Shown piece by piece: positions 7,068 through 16,947 of a stretch of 35,106 nucleotides of DNA. The notes under the pieces are model-generated. The model had not been told where the DNA came from and ran no database searches. It worked only from the letters and a program-made list of their open reading frames with translations. The DNA comes from Allobosea sp. Root483D1. GTDB lineage: Bacteria; Pseudomonadota; Alphaproteobacteria; Rhizobiales; Beijerinckiaceae. Where the stretch lies: positions 471,316 through 506,421 of the forward strand of contig NZ_LMJW01000001.1 in NCBI RefSeq assembly GCF_001429505.1, read 5' to 3'. A program made the translations under genes and the position numbers. The first letter of the stretch is position 1, and every line of letters begins with the position of its first letter.

Positions 7068-7979
7068 TCACCTCGCATCCAGCACGTCGCGCAGGCCATC
7101 GCCGAGCAGGTTGAAGCCGAGCGCGACGACGCAGATGGCAAGGCCCGGGAAGGTCGCGACCCACCACTGGTCGAAAATCTGCTCGCGCCCGGCCGAGATC
7201 ATTGCGCCCCATTCCGGAATCGGCGGCTGGGCGCCGAGGCCGAGGAAGCCGAGACCGGCAGCGATGATGATGATGCCGGCCATGTCGTAGGTGGTGCGCA
7301 CGATCAGCGAGGGCACGCACATCGGCACGACATGCTTCAGCACGATCCGCATCTGGCTCGCGCCCTGCAGGCGCATCGCCGAGATGTAATCGGCGTTGCG
7401 GATGATCATCGTCTCGGCGCGGGCGACGCGGGCATAGGGCGGCCAGGCCGTGAAGGCGATGGCGATGACGGCGTTCTCCAGTCCGGGGCCCAGCGCCGCG
7501 ACGAAGGCGAGCGCCAGCACCAGCCGCGGGAAGGCGAGGAAGACGTCGGTGATGCGCATCAGCACGGTGTCGATCCAGCCGCCGAAATAGCCGGCGGCAC
7601 AGCCGATCAACAGGCCGAGCGGCCCGACCGTGATGACCACGAGCATGACGATCACCAGCGTGACGCGGGTGCCGTAGACGATGCGGCTGAAGATGTCGCG
7701 GCCGAGCGCATCGGTGCCGAACCAGTGCTTGGCCGAAGGCGCCAGCAGGCGCTGGTCGAGTGCCTGGGCGAGCGGATCGTATTGGGCGATCAGCGGCGCG
7801 AAGGCCGCGAGCAGCAGCAGGGCCAGCACGATCACGAGGCCGACCACGGCGGCCGGGTTCTTCCTGAAGGCGAGCCATTGCCGGTAGAGCTGGCCAAGCT
7901 TGGCCTGCCGGCGCGATTCCGGCGAGGTCGTGGTCAGCCAGGCATGCCAGGTAACGGGAGGGGCGGTGTGGTCGGTCAT
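7068..7979 (-). CDS. Peptide-type ABC transporter permease (DppC/OppC-like)
   Basis: A 303-residue inner-membrane permease. An N-terminal cytoplasmic stretch leads into a first membrane helix (AAVVGLVIVLALLLLAAFA), followed by the LLAPSAKHWFGTDALGRDIFSR motif that marks C-type permeases of this family, then further helices including VTLVIVMLVVITVGPLG. The ATPase-coupling EAA-type loop is around RLQGASQMRIVLKHVVP. The ATG at 7979 has GGAG about 8 nt upstream; the ATG two codons earlier abuts that Shine-Dalgarno and is disfavoured. It forms the translocation pore with the B-type permease encoded just upstream. Confidence 0.92.
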   Translation of the reverse strand: MTDHTAPPVTWHAWLTTTSPESRRQAKLGQLYRQWLAFRKNPAAVVGLVIVLALLLLAAFAPLIAQYDPLAQALDQRLLAPSAKHWFGTDALGRDIFSRIVYGTRVTLVIVMLVVITVGPLGLLIGCAAGYFGGWIDTVLMRITDVFLAFPRLVLALAFVAALGPGLENAVIAIAFTAWPPYARVARAETMIIRNADYISAMRLQGASQMRIVLKHVVPMCVPSLIVRTTYDMAGIIIIAAGLGFLGLGAQPPIPEWGAMISAGREQIFDQWWVATFPGLAICVVALGFNLLGDGLRDVLDAR

Positions 7980-7990
7980 GGCCATCTCCT

Positions 7991-9058
7991 TCAGCGCGCC
8001 CGCGGGTCGGCCAGCCGGCCGAGAATGTCGGAGAACAGGTTGATGGCGATGAAGACGGTGCCAACCACCAGCGTGGCGCCGAGCACCGCGTTCATGTCGG
8101 CATTGAGCAGCGCGTTGGTAAGATAGCGGCCGAGGCCGGGCCAGGCGAAGATCGTCTCTGTCAGCACCGCGCCCTCAAGCAGGTGCATGTAGGAAAGCGC
8201 GATCACGGTGACGAGCGGCACGAGGGCATTGCCCAGCGCATGGCCGCAGACGACACGCCATTCCGACAGCCCCTTCACCCGCGCGGCCACGACATATTGC
8301 TGCTGCAGCTCGGTGATCATGAAACTGCGGGTCATGCGGCTGATATAGGCGACCGAGAGCAGGCCGAGCACGGAGGCCGGCAGGATCAGATGCCAGAATG
8401 CATCCAGGACCGCCTCCCATTCGCCCTGCATCGCAGCATCGAGCATGACGATGCCGGTCATCGGAGTGACGAAATCCTCGAAGGCGACCGAGAGCCGCCC
8501 GGGGCCGGCGACCCAGCCGAGCTTGGCATAGAAGAGCAGGAGCCCCATCAGCCCGAGCCAGAACACCGGGATCGAGTAGCCGATCAGCCCGATCACCCGG
8601 GCGATCTGGTCGATCCAGCGGCCCTGGTTGACGGCGGCGAGGATGCCAAGCGGAACACCGAGCGCGACACCGATCAGGGTGCCGAGCGTCGCGAGTTCCA
8701 GCGTCGCCGGGAATACCGTCTTGATGTCGTCGGTGACCTTCTGCGCAGTCAGCACCGAGGTACCGAGATCGCCGGTGAAGACCTTGCCGATATAGACCGC
8801 GAATTGCTGCCAGTACGGCTTGTCGAGACCGAGCGCGAGCCGCGCCTTGTCGTAGACGTCGGCAGGAGCGCGATCGCCGACGACGGCCAGCACCGGATCG
8901 ATCGGCATGACGCGCGCGATCAGGAAGGTGACCAGCAGCAGGCCGAAGATCGTGATCGCGACCGTGGTCAGCTCGCGGCCTAGGATCTTGGCCCAGCGGG
9001 CGGCGCGGCTCTTGGCGCGCGGCGGGGCGGGTGGCGTCGGTGCGCTGATGGCGACCAT
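7991..9058 (-). CDS. Peptide-type ABC transporter permease (DppB/OppB-like)
   Basis: A 355-residue membrane protein with an N-terminal anchor helix (LTTVAITIFGLLLVTFLIARV), the periplasmic PIDPVLAVVGDRAP segment where B-type permeases usually have GDP, several helices, and the coupling motif around RVKGLSEWRVVCGHALGNALVP. The C-terminal ETIFAWPGLGRYLTNALLNAD is a strong B-permease signature. It overlaps no gene: 11 nt separate it from the next permease, and 116 nt with a hairpin separate it from the binding-protein gene. An approximately 25-residue Ala/Pro/Arg-rich cytoplasmic extension precedes the first helix. Confidence 0.92.
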   Translation of the reverse strand: MVAISAPTPPAPPRAKSRAARWAKILGRELTTVAITIFGLLLVTFLIARVMPIDPVLAVVGDRAPADVYDKARLALGLDKPYWQQFAVYIGKVFTGDLGTSVLTAQKVTDDIKTVFPATLELATLGTLIGVALGVPLGILAAVNQGRWIDQIARVIGLIGYSIPVFWLGLMGLLLFYAKLGWVAGPGRLSVAFEDFVTPMTGIVMLDAAMQGEWEAVLDAFWHLILPASVLGLLSVAYISRMTRSFMITELQQQYVVAARVKGLSEWRVVCGHALGNALVPLVTVIALSYMHLLEGAVLTETIFAWPGLGRYLTNALLNADMNAVLGATLVVGTVFIAINLFSDILGRLADPRAR

Positions 9059-9121
9059 CGTCGGCTCCGTCCTTCTTGTTCTTGGAGGGCATCGCCCGCC
9101 CGTGCGGGGGGCGGTAAAGCA

Positions 9122-9161
9122 AGAACCCGCCGCAGCCTGGTGATGGGCTACGGCGGGTTCT
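9122..9161 (-). terminator. Intra-operon hairpin between binding-protein and permease genes
   Basis: A 16-bp arm pair with one mismatch (9122-9137 with 9146-9161) and an 8-nt loop lies just after the binding-protein stop. It lacks a U-run, so it more likely stabilises the upstream mRNA end or causes partial termination. This is the usual means by which solute-binding proteins are made in excess over their permeases. Confidence 0.7.
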
Positions 9162-9174
9162 GCTGGCGGATGCC

Positions 9175-10764
9175 TCAGTTCTTGGTGATCGGAGCGTAGA
9201 AATTGGTGTCGGAGGTCGGACCGATCACCCAGTTGCCGACGTTCTTGCGCTGGGCCGAGACTTCGACCTGCTGGAACATGATGACGAAGGGCGAGACCTT
9301 CTGGTGGTCGCGCTGCAGCTCGCCATAGACGTTAGCGCGCTTGGTCGCATCACTCTCCAGGACGTTGGCCTGCGTGACCTTGGTCATGTCCGGGATATCC
9401 CAGGCATTACGCCAGGCCAGCGTCTTCGACTTGGCCTCCTCGCCATTATCCTCGTTGATGGCGAAGGTCTCGGCATTGGTGTGCGGGTCGAGATAGTCCG
9501 GGCCCCACTGGCCGATATAGATGTCGTGGGTGCGGGCGCGGTACTTGGTCAGCGTCTGCTTGCCGTCGCCCGGAAGGATCTCGAGCTTGATGCCGGCCTG
9601 GGCCCAGGTCGACTGGACCGCCTGGGCGATGTCCGTGATCGGATTGACCGAGCGGGTGTCCATGGTGACCGTGAAGCCGTTCGGCAGGCCGGCCTTGGCG
9701 AGCAGTTCCTTGGCCTTGGCGACGTCGAGCTTGTAGGGCCGGTCGGCGATCGCGCCGAGGAAGCCCTTGGGCAGGAAGCTCTCATGGCCCTTATAGGTGC
9801 CTTCGACGATGTTGCGCTCGATCGAGTCGTAATCGACCAGCCACTTCAGCGCTTCGCGTACCTCGGGCTTGGCGAGATTCGGGTTCTTCTGGTTCAGGCC
9901 GAGATAGAGAATGTAGCCCTTGTCGCCCTGGACGATCTCGACATTGGCATTGCTCTTGACCGCGGCGAGCTGGTCCTTGGAGAGATTGCGGGCGATGTCG
10001 ATATCGCCCTTTTCCAGCAGCAGGCGCTGCGAGGCCGGCTCCGCAACGTGGCGGACGATGACGCGCTTGGTTTTCGGCGCGCCCTTGTACCAGCCTTCAT
10101 TGGCGTCGAGCGCATATTGCTCGTTCGGCCGGTAGGTGCGGACCTTGTAGGCGCCCGAGCCGGCCGAGGCGAGCTTGAGCCAGCCATTGCCCCAGTCGCC
10201 ATCCTTCTCATTGGCCTTGACCAGCTTGGAATCGACGATCGAGGCGACGCCCGAGGTCAGGCAGTTGAGGAAGAAGGTCGGCGCGAAGGGCTTGGAGACG
10301 GTCACCGTGACAGTGTTGTCGTCGGTCGCCTTGACCTTCTCCAGCACGGTGTCCTTGGTCAGGCCGAACTGGGTCAGGATGAAGCCCGGCGACTTGTTCA
10401 GCGTGACCGCGCGCTGGAAGGAGTAGACCACGTCGGCAGCGGTGAGCGGATTGCCGGAGTGAAACTTGACGCCCGGCCGGAGCTTGAAGGTATAGGTCAG
10501 ATTGTCGGGGCTGACGGTCCAGCTCTGGGCGAGTTCGCCGACGAGTGCGTTGTTGTTCTTGAGATCGACGCCGATCAGCTTGTCATAGAGATTGGCGCCG
10601 ACCTCGACGCCGGAGAACTCGAAGGCCTCGGCCGGATCGAGCGTGATGATGTCGTCGATCTGCTTGGCCATGACGATGGTGTCTTTGGGCGTCTGGGCCT
10701 GGGCGGTCGTCGCCAGCAGAGCAGCGAAGGCGGACGCCGCCATCAATTTCGCAACATGACGCAT
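9175..10764 (-). CDS. ABC transporter substrate-binding protein, family 5 (peptide/nickel type)
   Basis: A 529-residue periplasmic protein. Residues 1-23 form a Sec signal peptide (MRHVAKLMAASAFAALLATTAQA, cut after AQA; basic start, hydrophobic core). The mature part has SBP_bac_5 hallmarks: ITLDPAEAFEF, LYDKLIGV, the KLRPGVKFHSGNPLTAADVVYSF block around 95-115, and a C-terminal QQVEVSAQRKNVGNW. This family binds di-/oligopeptides, nickel chelates, glutathione, opines or sugars, so the ligand is open. The ATG at 10764 has GGGGA about 8 nt upstream. It is first in the importer operon and divergent from the DUF2126/transglutaminase cluster, 258 bp away, raising the possibility of a peptide-like ligand linked to that cluster. 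Confidence 0.92.
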   Translation of the reverse strand: MRHVAKLMAASAFAALLATTAQAQTPKDTIVMAKQIDDIITLDPAEAFEFSGVEVGANLYDKLIGVDLKNNNALVGELAQSWTVSPDNLTYTFKLRPGVKFHSGNPLTAADVVYSFQRAVTLNKSPGFILTQFGLTKDTVLEKVKATDDNTVTVTVSKPFAPTFFLNCLTSGVASIVDSKLVKANEKDGDWGNGWLKLASAGSGAYKVRTYRPNEQYALDANEGWYKGAPKTKRVIVRHVAEPASQRLLLEKGDIDIARNLSKDQLAAVKSNANVEIVQGDKGYILYLGLNQKNPNLAKPEVREALKWLVDYDSIERNIVEGTYKGHESFLPKGFLGAIADRPYKLDVAKAKELLAKAGLPNGFTVTMDTRSVNPITDIAQAVQSTWAQAGIKLEILPGDGKQTLTKYRARTHDIYIGQWGPDYLDPHTNAETFAINEDNGEEAKSKTLAWRNAWDIPDMTKVTQANVLESDATKRANVYGELQRDHQKVSPFVIMFQQVEVSAQRKNVGNWVIGPTSDTNFYAPITKN

Positions 10765-11022
10765 GGAAAATCCCCATTGTGCTGTCTGCGAGCGCTCCCG
10801 GGCGCCCGTTGGCGCGCACTCTGTGGCCAGATCGCGCCCGATGTCCAGCAGGGCCAAAGCAGAGTTCGGCGGATGGCGCGCAGCATGCACGCTTCTTGCG
10901 CAACGGCCTGAATTGCCGGCGCATTCCTGCGCACGAAGCTGCTTGCTCCGGCGTCTTCTGCAGTTATCGTGACGGATCGTGGCCGCTCCCGGTCCGCACT
11001 TTAGCAAGCAGGGGCCCAGCTC
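10765..11022. other. Divergent intergenic region between the ABC importer and the DUF2126 cluster
   Basis: The 258 bp must contain promoters for both directions, and shared control is possible. No clear palindromic operator, GGAAC-type promoter, or well-spaced -35/-10 pair was found by eye. No credible small gene was seen. Confidence 0.5.
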
Positions 11023-14000
11023 TTGGCCATCATCGCTGCACTGCATCACGTTACCCATTACCGCTATGACCGGCCGGTCACGCTCGGGCCGCAGATCATC
11101 CGCCTGCGACCGGCGCCGCATTGCCGCTCGGCGGTGAAGAGCTATTCGCTCAAGGTCACGCCGGCGCAGCATTTCGTGAACTGGCAGCAGGACCCGAACG
11201 GCAACTGGCTGGCGCGCTACGTCTTCCCCGAGCCGGTCACCGAATTCCGCATCGAGGTCGACCTCGTCACCGAGCTCTCGATCATCAACCCGTTCGACTT
11301 CTTCGTCGCGGCCGAGGCCGAGCAGTTCCCTTTCGCCTATCCCGAGGAACTGCACGACGAGCTCGCGCCCTATCTGGTCACGGAGCCGGCCGGGCCGCTG
11401 CTGAGCGAGTTCATGGCGACCGTCCCGCGCGAGAAAACCAACACCGTCAACTTCGTCGTCGACCTCAATGCCCGGCTCCAGAGCCTGATCGCCTATGGCA
11501 TCCGCATGGAACCGGGCGTGCAAGAGCCCGAGCAGACCCTGGCGATCAAGTCCGGCTCCTGCCGCGACACGAGCTGGTTGCTGGTCCAGATTCTGCGCCA
11601 TCTCGGCCTCGCCGCCCGCTTCGTCTCCGGCTACCTGATCCAGATGAAGGCGGACGTCGATCCGCTCGAAGGCCCGCGCGGCACCGACAAGGACTTCACC
11701 GACCTGCATGCCTGGGCCGAGGTCTATCTCCCCGGTGCCGGCTGGATCGGGATGGACCCGACCTCGGGCCTGCTCACCGGCGAGGGCCATCTGCCGCTGG
11801 CGGCGACGCCGCATTATCGCTCGGCCGCGCCGGTCAGCGGCGTCGCCAGCTATGCCGAGACGCAGTTCGCCTTCGAGATGAGCGTCGCGCGCGTTCACGA
11901 GGTGCCGCGCATCACCCTGCCCTTCTCGGACGCCTCCTGGCACGAGCTCGATGCGCTCGGCGAAAAGGTCGAGGCCGATCTCCAGGTGCAGGATGTCCGG
12001 CTGACCATGGGCGGCGAGCCGACCTTCGTCTCGATCGACGACCAGACCGGCGAGGAATGGAACACCGCCGCTGTCGGCCCGACCAAGCGCGAGCGCGCCG
12101 ACGTGCTGATCCGGCGCCTGCGCGAGCGCTTCGCGCCCGGCGGCATGCTGCATTACGGCCAGGGCAAATGGTATCCGGGCGAGAGCCTGCCGCGCTGGGC
12201 CTTCGCGCTCTACTGGCGCGAGGACGGCGAGCCGATCTGGCGCAATGCCGCGCTGATCGCGCGCGAGCCCGGCGCCAGGACCGGAGGCGACCGCGAGCAT
12301 GAGGTCGTGCCGACCTCGGCTGCGGTCGAGACGCTTGCTGCCGGCCTGTCCGAGCGGCTTGGCCTCGGCGCCGACTATGTGCTGCCGGCCTATGAGGACA
12401 CCGGGCACTGGCTGGTGAAGGAAGGCCAGCTGCCGGAGAATGTCGATCCTCTCGACCCGAAGCTGTCGGATCCGGAGGAGCGCGCCCGCATGCTGCGCGT
12501 CTTCGAGCGCGGGCTCGGCAAGCCGAGCGGCTATGTCATCCCGGTGCAGCGCTGGCAGGCGGCGGCGGACGACCGGCGCTGGCGCTCGGAGAAGTGGAAG
12601 CTCCGGCGCGGAAAACTCTTCCTGGTGCCGGGCGATTCCCCGGTCGGCTATCGACTGCCGCTCGGATCGCTGCCGCATCTTCCGGAAAAGGCCTACCCGC
12701 ATATCCACCCGCAAGATCCGCTGGAACCGCGCGGGCCGCTGCCGCCGGCGCAGGCCGGCGCCCGGGGAGCGCCGCTGGCGGCCGACCCGCCGCCCTCCTT
12801 CGCCGGCTCGATCCAGCCGACGCGGCCGGCCGGCAGCAGCGAGCCGCAGACCCCGCGCCAGGACATCGTCGAGCAGGAGCTCGGCGCCGAGTCGGTACGC
12901 ACGGCGCTCAGCATCGAGGTGCGCGACGGCGTGCTCTGCGTCTTCCTGCCGCCGGTCGAGCGGCTTGAGGATTATCTCGACCTGATCGCCAGCATCGAGG
13001 CGACAGCGGAAGAGAGCGGCCAACCGGTCCATATCGAGGGCTATTCGCCGCCGCAGGACTCGCGCCTCAACGTCATCAAGGTCACGCCCGACCCCGGCGT
13101 GATCGAGGTCAACATCCACCCAGCGAAGAACTGGGCGGAAGCCGTGGCGATCACGCGCGGCGTCTATGAGGAGGCTCGGCAAACCCGGCTCTGCGCCGAG
13201 AAGTTCATGGTCGATGGCCGCCACACCGGTACGGGCGGCGGCAACCATGTCGTGCTCGGCGGCATGACGCCGGCCGACAGTCCGTTCCTGCGCCGGCCCG
13301 ACCTGCTCAAGAGCATCGTGCTCTACTGGCAGCGGCACCCGTCGCTGTCCTATCTATTCTCCGGCCTGTTCATCGGTCCGACCAGCCAGGCGCCTCGCAT
13401 CGACGAGGCCCGGCACGACCAGCTCTACGAGCTCGAGATCGCGGTGGCCCAGACACCCGGGCCGAACGCCCCGGCGATCCCGCTCTGGCTGGTCGACCGG
13501 CTCTACCGCAACCTCTTGGTCGACGTCTCCGGCAACACCCACCGCACCGAGATCTGCATCGACAAGCTCTATTCTCCGGATGGCCCGACCGGGCGGCTCG
13601 GACTGATCGAGTTCCGCTCCTTCGAGATGCCGCCGGACGCCCGCATGTCGCTGGCGCAGCAATTGCTGATCCGGGCATTGATCGCCTGGTTCTGGCGCGA
13701 GCCGCAGGTCGGCAAGCTCATCCGCTGGGGCACGAGCCTGCACGACCGCTTCATGCTGCCCGAGTTGGTCTGGCAGGATTTCCGCGATGTGCTCGCCGAT
13801 CTGGAGCGGGCCGGCTACCGCTTCGATCCGGCCTGGTTCGCCGCGCAGCACGAGTTCCGCTTCCCCTTCTTCGGCAGGATCAACCAGGGCGGCGTCGAGC
13901 TGGAACTGCGCCAGGCTCTCGAGCCTTGGCATGTGATGGGCGAAGAAGGCGCGATCGGCGGCACGGTGCGCTATGTCGATTCCTCGGTCGAACGCCTGCA

Positions 14001-14406
14001 GGTCAAGGCGAGCGGGCTGACGCCCGGCCGGCATGTGATCACCTGCAATGGCCGGGCGCTGCCGCTGACCGAGATCGCCGCCGGGGTCAGCGTCGCCGGG
14101 CTGCGTTTCAAGGCCTGGCAGCCGGCCTCGGGGCTGCATCCGACGATACCGGTGCACGCGCCGCTGACCTTCGACATCGTCGACAGCTGGGCGGGCCGCT
14201 CGCTCGGCGGCTGCGTCTACCATGTCGCCCATCCCGGCGGCCGCAATTACGAGACACCGCCTGTGAATTCCTACGAGGCGGAAGCCAGGAGGCTGGCCCG
14301 CTTCGAAGCGATCGGCCATAGTCCGGGGCCGCTGGCGATTCCCGCAGAAGAGCGTAGTCCGGAGTTCCCGATGACCCTCGACCTGCGCCGCCCGCTGGGG
14401 GTTTGA
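11023..14406 (+). CDS. Transglutaminase-like protease fused to DUF2126
   Basis: A 1127-residue two-part protein. Residues 1-90 are a bacterial transglutaminase N-terminal beta domain. Residues about 140-260 are a transglutaminase-like cysteine-protease core with an intact triad: Cys180 (SGSCRD), His229 (DLHAW) and Asp245 (GMDPT). DUF2126 starts near 327 with [13 protein letters not shown] and includes [13 protein letters not shown] (about 733-745) and [18 protein letters not shown] Pro/Ala-rich linker lies at about 566-620. DUF2126 has been proposed on comparative grounds to be a glutamate-cysteine-ligase-like carboxylate-amine ligase; no reaction is established. Start is TTG at 11023 with AGGGG 8 nt upstream; the N-terminus begins exactly where family members do. 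It is followed after 8 nt by the ATP-grasp/alpha-E gene. Confidence 0.9.
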   Translation: MAIIAALHHVTHYRYDRPVTLGPQIIRLRPAPHCRSAVKSYSLKVTPAQHFVNWQQDPNGNWLARYVFPEPVTEFRIEVDLVTELSIINPFDFFVAAEAEQFPFAYPEELHDELAPYLVTEPAGPLLSEFMATVPREKTNTVNFVVDLNARLQSLIAYGIRMEPGVQEPEQTLAIKSGSCRDTSWLLVQILRHLGLAARFVSGYLIQMKADVDPLEGPRGTDKDFTDLHAWAEVYLPGAGWIGMDPTSGLLTGEGHLPLAATPHYRSAAPVSGVASYAETQFAFEMSVARVHEVPRITLPFSDASWHELDALGEKVEADLQVQDVRLTMGGEPTFVSIDDQTGEEWNTAAVGPTKRERADVLIRRLRERFAPGGMLHYGQGKWYPGESLPRWAFALYWREDGEPIWRNAALIAREPGARTGGDREHEVVPTSAAVETLAAGLSERLGLGADYVLPAYEDTGHWLVKEGQLPENVDPLDPKLSDPEERARMLRVFERGLGKPSGYVIPVQRWQAAADDRRWRSEKWKLRRGKLFLVPGDSPVGYRLPLGSLPHLPEKAYPHIHPQDPLEPRGPLPPAQAGARGAPLAADPPPSFAGSIQPTRPAGSSEPQTPRQDIVEQELGAESVRTALSIEVRDGVLCVFLPPVERLEDYLDLIASIEATAEESGQPVHIEGYSPPQDSRLNVIKVTPDPGVIEVNIHPAKNWAEAVAITRGVYEEARQTRLCAEKFMVDGRHTGTGGGNHVVLGGMTPADSPFLRRPDLLKSIVLYWQRHPSLSYLFSGLFIGPTSQAPRIDEARHDQLYELEIAVAQTPGPNAPAIPLWLVDRLYRNLLVDVSGNTHRTEICIDKLYSPDGPTGRLGLIEFRSFEMPPDARMSLAQQLLIRALIAWFWREPQVGKLIRWGTSLHDRFMLPELVWQDFRDVLADLERAGYRFDPAWFAAQHEFRFPFFGRINQGGVELELRQALEPWHVMGEEGAIGGTVRYVDSSVERLQVKASGLTPGRHVITCNGRALPLTEIAAGVSVAGLRFKAWQPASGLHPTIPVHAPLTFDIVDSWAGRSLGGCVYHVAHPGGRNYETPPVNSYEAEARRLARFEAIGHSPGPLAIPAEERSPEFPMTLDLRRPLGV

Positions 14407-14414
14407 GGTCAAGG

Positions 14415-16937
14415 ATGGCTCTGCAGCGCCGACCGAGTTCGACGCGGACGCGCAACGAGCGCCGCAACGCCCTGCTCGCGGGCTATCGGCCGCTGCCCGG
14501 CGCCTATGACGAGCTGATGGCGCCGGATGGCTCGATCCGGCCGCATTGGGAGCCGTTCCTGGCCGAATGGTCGGCGCTCTCGGGCGACGAACTGCAGCGC
14601 CGCTTCGGCCTGGCCGACCGGCATGTCCGCGATACCGGCGTCTCCTATCGCGTCCATGGCGATCTCGACGAGAGCGACCCCCTCGCCAGCGAGCGCGCCT
14701 GGCCGCTCAGCCACGCCCCGCTCGTGCTCACCGGGCAGGAGTGGAAGACGATCGCGGCCGGCGTCGCCCAGCGCGCGCAACTGCTCGACACCGTGCTCGG
14801 CGACATCTACGGGCCCGGCCGCTTGATCGCCAAGGGTGCGCTGCCGGCCGCCGCGATCACCGGCAGCCCCGATTACCTGCGCCCCGTGCAGGGCACGGCC
14901 GGTGCCGGGCAACTTCAGATCTACGCTGCCGATCTCGGCCGCGGGCCGGATGGGCGCTGGTGGGTGCTGAACGACCGCACCCAGGCGCCGTCCGGCGCGG
15001 GCTATGCGCTGGAGAACCGGCTCGCCATCGGCCGCGCCTTCCCGGACCTGTTCCGGACGATGAATGTCGAGCGGCTTGCTGCCTTCTTCCAGGGCTTCCG
15101 CGCCGGCCTCGTCTCGCGCGCCAAAAGGGTCGAGCCGCGCATTTGCCTGCTGACACCGGGCCAGATGCACGAAAGCTATTTCGAGCAGGCCTATCTCGCC
15201 CGCTATCTCGGTTTCCTGCTGGTCGAGGGCGGCGATCTCGTGATGCGCGACGGGCTGGTGCATGTGCGCACCATCGCCGGCTTCAAGCGCGCGGATATCA
15301 TCTGGCGGCGCATCGACGGCGATTTCGCCGATCCGCTCGAGCTCAACGCCCGTTCTGCGCTCGGTGTGCCCGGCCTGGTCGAGGCGGTTCGCGGCGAGAA
15401 CGTCGTCGTCGCCAACGGGCTCGGCTCCGGCGTGGTCGAGGCGCGGGCGCTGATGGGCTTTATGCCCCGGCTGGCGAAGGACGTCCTCGGCGAGGAGCTG
15501 ATCCTGCCGAACATCGCGACCTGGTGGTGCGGCCAGCCGCGCGAGCGTGGGATCGTGCTCGATCGGCTGGACGAGATGAGCGTATCCGCCGCGTTCCGCG
15601 CGCCCGGCGACGGGCTCGACGGCGGCACCGTGCTGGCCGCCGATCTCGGCCAGATGGAACGTGAAGCGCTGCGCGCCCGAATCGCCGAGCGCGGGCTCGA
15701 CTATGTCGGCCAGGAGGTGGTCAGCCTCTCGACCATGCCGGTGATGCAGGGTGGGCGGCTGGAGCCCCGGCCAATGACGCTGCGTGTCTTCGCCGCCGCG
15801 ACGCCCGATGGCTGGCAGGTGATGCCGGGTGGCTTCTGCCGCATCTCCGAGGAAAGCGATGCGCGCGCCGTGACGATGCGCTCCGGCGTGCGCTCCAGCG
15901 ATGTCTGGATCACCTCCGACCAGCCGGTCGAGCAGGTGACGCTGCTGCCGAGCCCGGACCGGATCGCGATCCGCCGCATCGTCGGCATCCTGCCGAGCCG
16001 CGCCGCCGACAACCTGTTCTGGCTCGGGCGCTATCTCGAACGCAGCGAGGCGACGCTGCGGCTGGTGCGCGCTTTGCTCGGACGCCTGATCAACGCCGAC
16101 GATCAGGCGCCGGGCCATGCCGAGACGATCAAGCGGCTCGCCAACCTGCTCGTCGCCTGGGGCGCTGCCCCGGCCACGCCCAAGAATCGTCCCGTCGCGG
16201 CGCAGGCGCGGGCTGCATTGCACGAACTCGATCAGTACGGCTCGGCGGCCGCCTCGGTGCGCGAGGCACGGCGCACCGCTTCCGTCATTCGCGAGCGACT
16301 CTCGGTCGATGCCTGGCGGCTGTTCGGCGACCTGCAGCGCCAGCTCACTCCGCCGGGCAAGCCGGAGAGCGAGGGCGAGGCCTTCGAGATCGCCGACACC
16401 GCGCTGAAATCGCTCGCCGCCTTTTCGGGCCTCTCCCAGGAGAACATGGTGCGCGGCGCCGGCTGGCGCTTCCTCGACATCGGCCGGCGGATCGAGCGCG
16501 GCGTCACCACCTGCCGCTTCGCCCGCCATTTCATCGAGAACGACGCGCCCGGCAATTGCCTCGACGCCCTGCTCGACCTGACGGACTCGCAGATCACCTA
16601 CCGCTCGCGCTACATGCTCGGCGCCTCGCTGCAGCCGGTGCTCGATCTCGTCATGCTCGATCCCTACAATCCGCGCTCGGTCGCCTTCCAGGTCGAACGG
16701 CTCGATGCCGAGATCGCGGCGCTGCCCTGCCTCAACGATGACGGCATGCTGGAGGAACCGCGGCGGCTCGCGCTCAAGCTCGCCGCCGAAAACCGCACCG
16801 CCGAGGCGAGCCGTCTCGACCGCACCGGCATCCTGTTTTTCGAGCAATTGCTGATGGGGCTCTCCAGCGCGGTGGCCGAGCGCTATTTCCTGCAGAACTC
16901 CAGGCCGGAAGGTTCGCGGGCGACGCGACTCGCGTAA
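14415..16937 (+). CDS. Circularly permuted ATP-grasp / alpha-E domain fusion protein
   Basis: An 840-residue fusion of two domains often encoded separately. Residues about 80-480 match the circularly permuted ATP-grasp family (DUF404/407), with GSPDYLRPVQG near 150, WWVLNDRTQAPSGAGYALENR, LLTPGQMHESYFEQAYLAR, and LPNIATWWCGQ. The alpha-helical alpha-E (DUF403) domain runs from about 520 (LPSRAADNLFWLGRYLERSE) to about 830. ATP-grasp enzymes join a carboxylate to an amine through an acyl-phosphate, so this is probably a peptide- or amide-forming ligase; substrate unknown. The ATG at 14415 has GAGG about 8 nt upstream; an in-frame TTG at 14403 overlaps the previous gene and is disfavoured. It sits between two transglutaminase genes. 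Confidence 0.9.
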   Translation: MALQRRPSSTRTRNERRNALLAGYRPLPGAYDELMAPDGSIRPHWEPFLAEWSALSGDELQRRFGLADRHVRDTGVSYRVHGDLDESDPLASERAWPLSHAPLVLTGQEWKTIAAGVAQRAQLLDTVLGDIYGPGRLIAKGALPAAAITGSPDYLRPVQGTAGAGQLQIYAADLGRGPDGRWWVLNDRTQAPSGAGYALENRLAIGRAFPDLFRTMNVERLAAFFQGFRAGLVSRAKRVEPRICLLTPGQMHESYFEQAYLARYLGFLLVEGGDLVMRDGLVHVRTIAGFKRADIIWRRIDGDFADPLELNARSALGVPGLVEAVRGENVVVANGLGSGVVEARALMGFMPRLAKDVLGEELILPNIATWWCGQPRERGIVLDRLDEMSVSAAFRAPGDGLDGGTVLAADLGQMEREALRARIAERGLDYVGQEVVSLSTMPVMQGGRLEPRPMTLRVFAAATPDGWQVMPGGFCRISEESDARAVTMRSGVRSSDVWITSDQPVEQVTLLPSPDRIAIRRIVGILPSRAADNLFWLGRYLERSEATLRLVRALLGRLINADDQAPGHAETIKRLANLLVAWGAAPATPKNRPVAAQARAALHELDQYGSAAASVREARRTASVIRERLSVDAWRLFGDLQRQLTPPGKPESEGEAFEIADTALKSLAAFSGLSQENMVRGAGWRFLDIGRRIERGVTTCRFARHFIENDAPGNCLDALLDLTDSQITYRSRYMLGASLQPVLDLVMLDPYNPRSVAFQVERLDAEIAALPCLNDDGMLEEPRRLALKLAAENRTAEASRLDRTGILFFEQLLMGLSSAVAERYFLQNSRPEGSRATRLA

Positions 16938-16947
16938 GGGAGAGGGC

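Noticed and set aside
10765..13338. Very long minus-strand open frame running from the binding-protein gene through the opposite strand of the DUF2126 gene
   Set aside because: Only its downstream part (9175-10764) encodes a recognisable protein with a signal peptide and Shine-Dalgarno. The upstream part is low-complexity Arg/Ala/Asp-rich and antisense to a well-supported gene, a GC-rich codon artefact.
14409..16847. 812-codon antisense frame opposite the ATP-grasp/alpha-E gene
   Set aside because: It mirrors codon bias of the sense gene, has no family motifs and no plausible start; the sense strand is clearly the gene.
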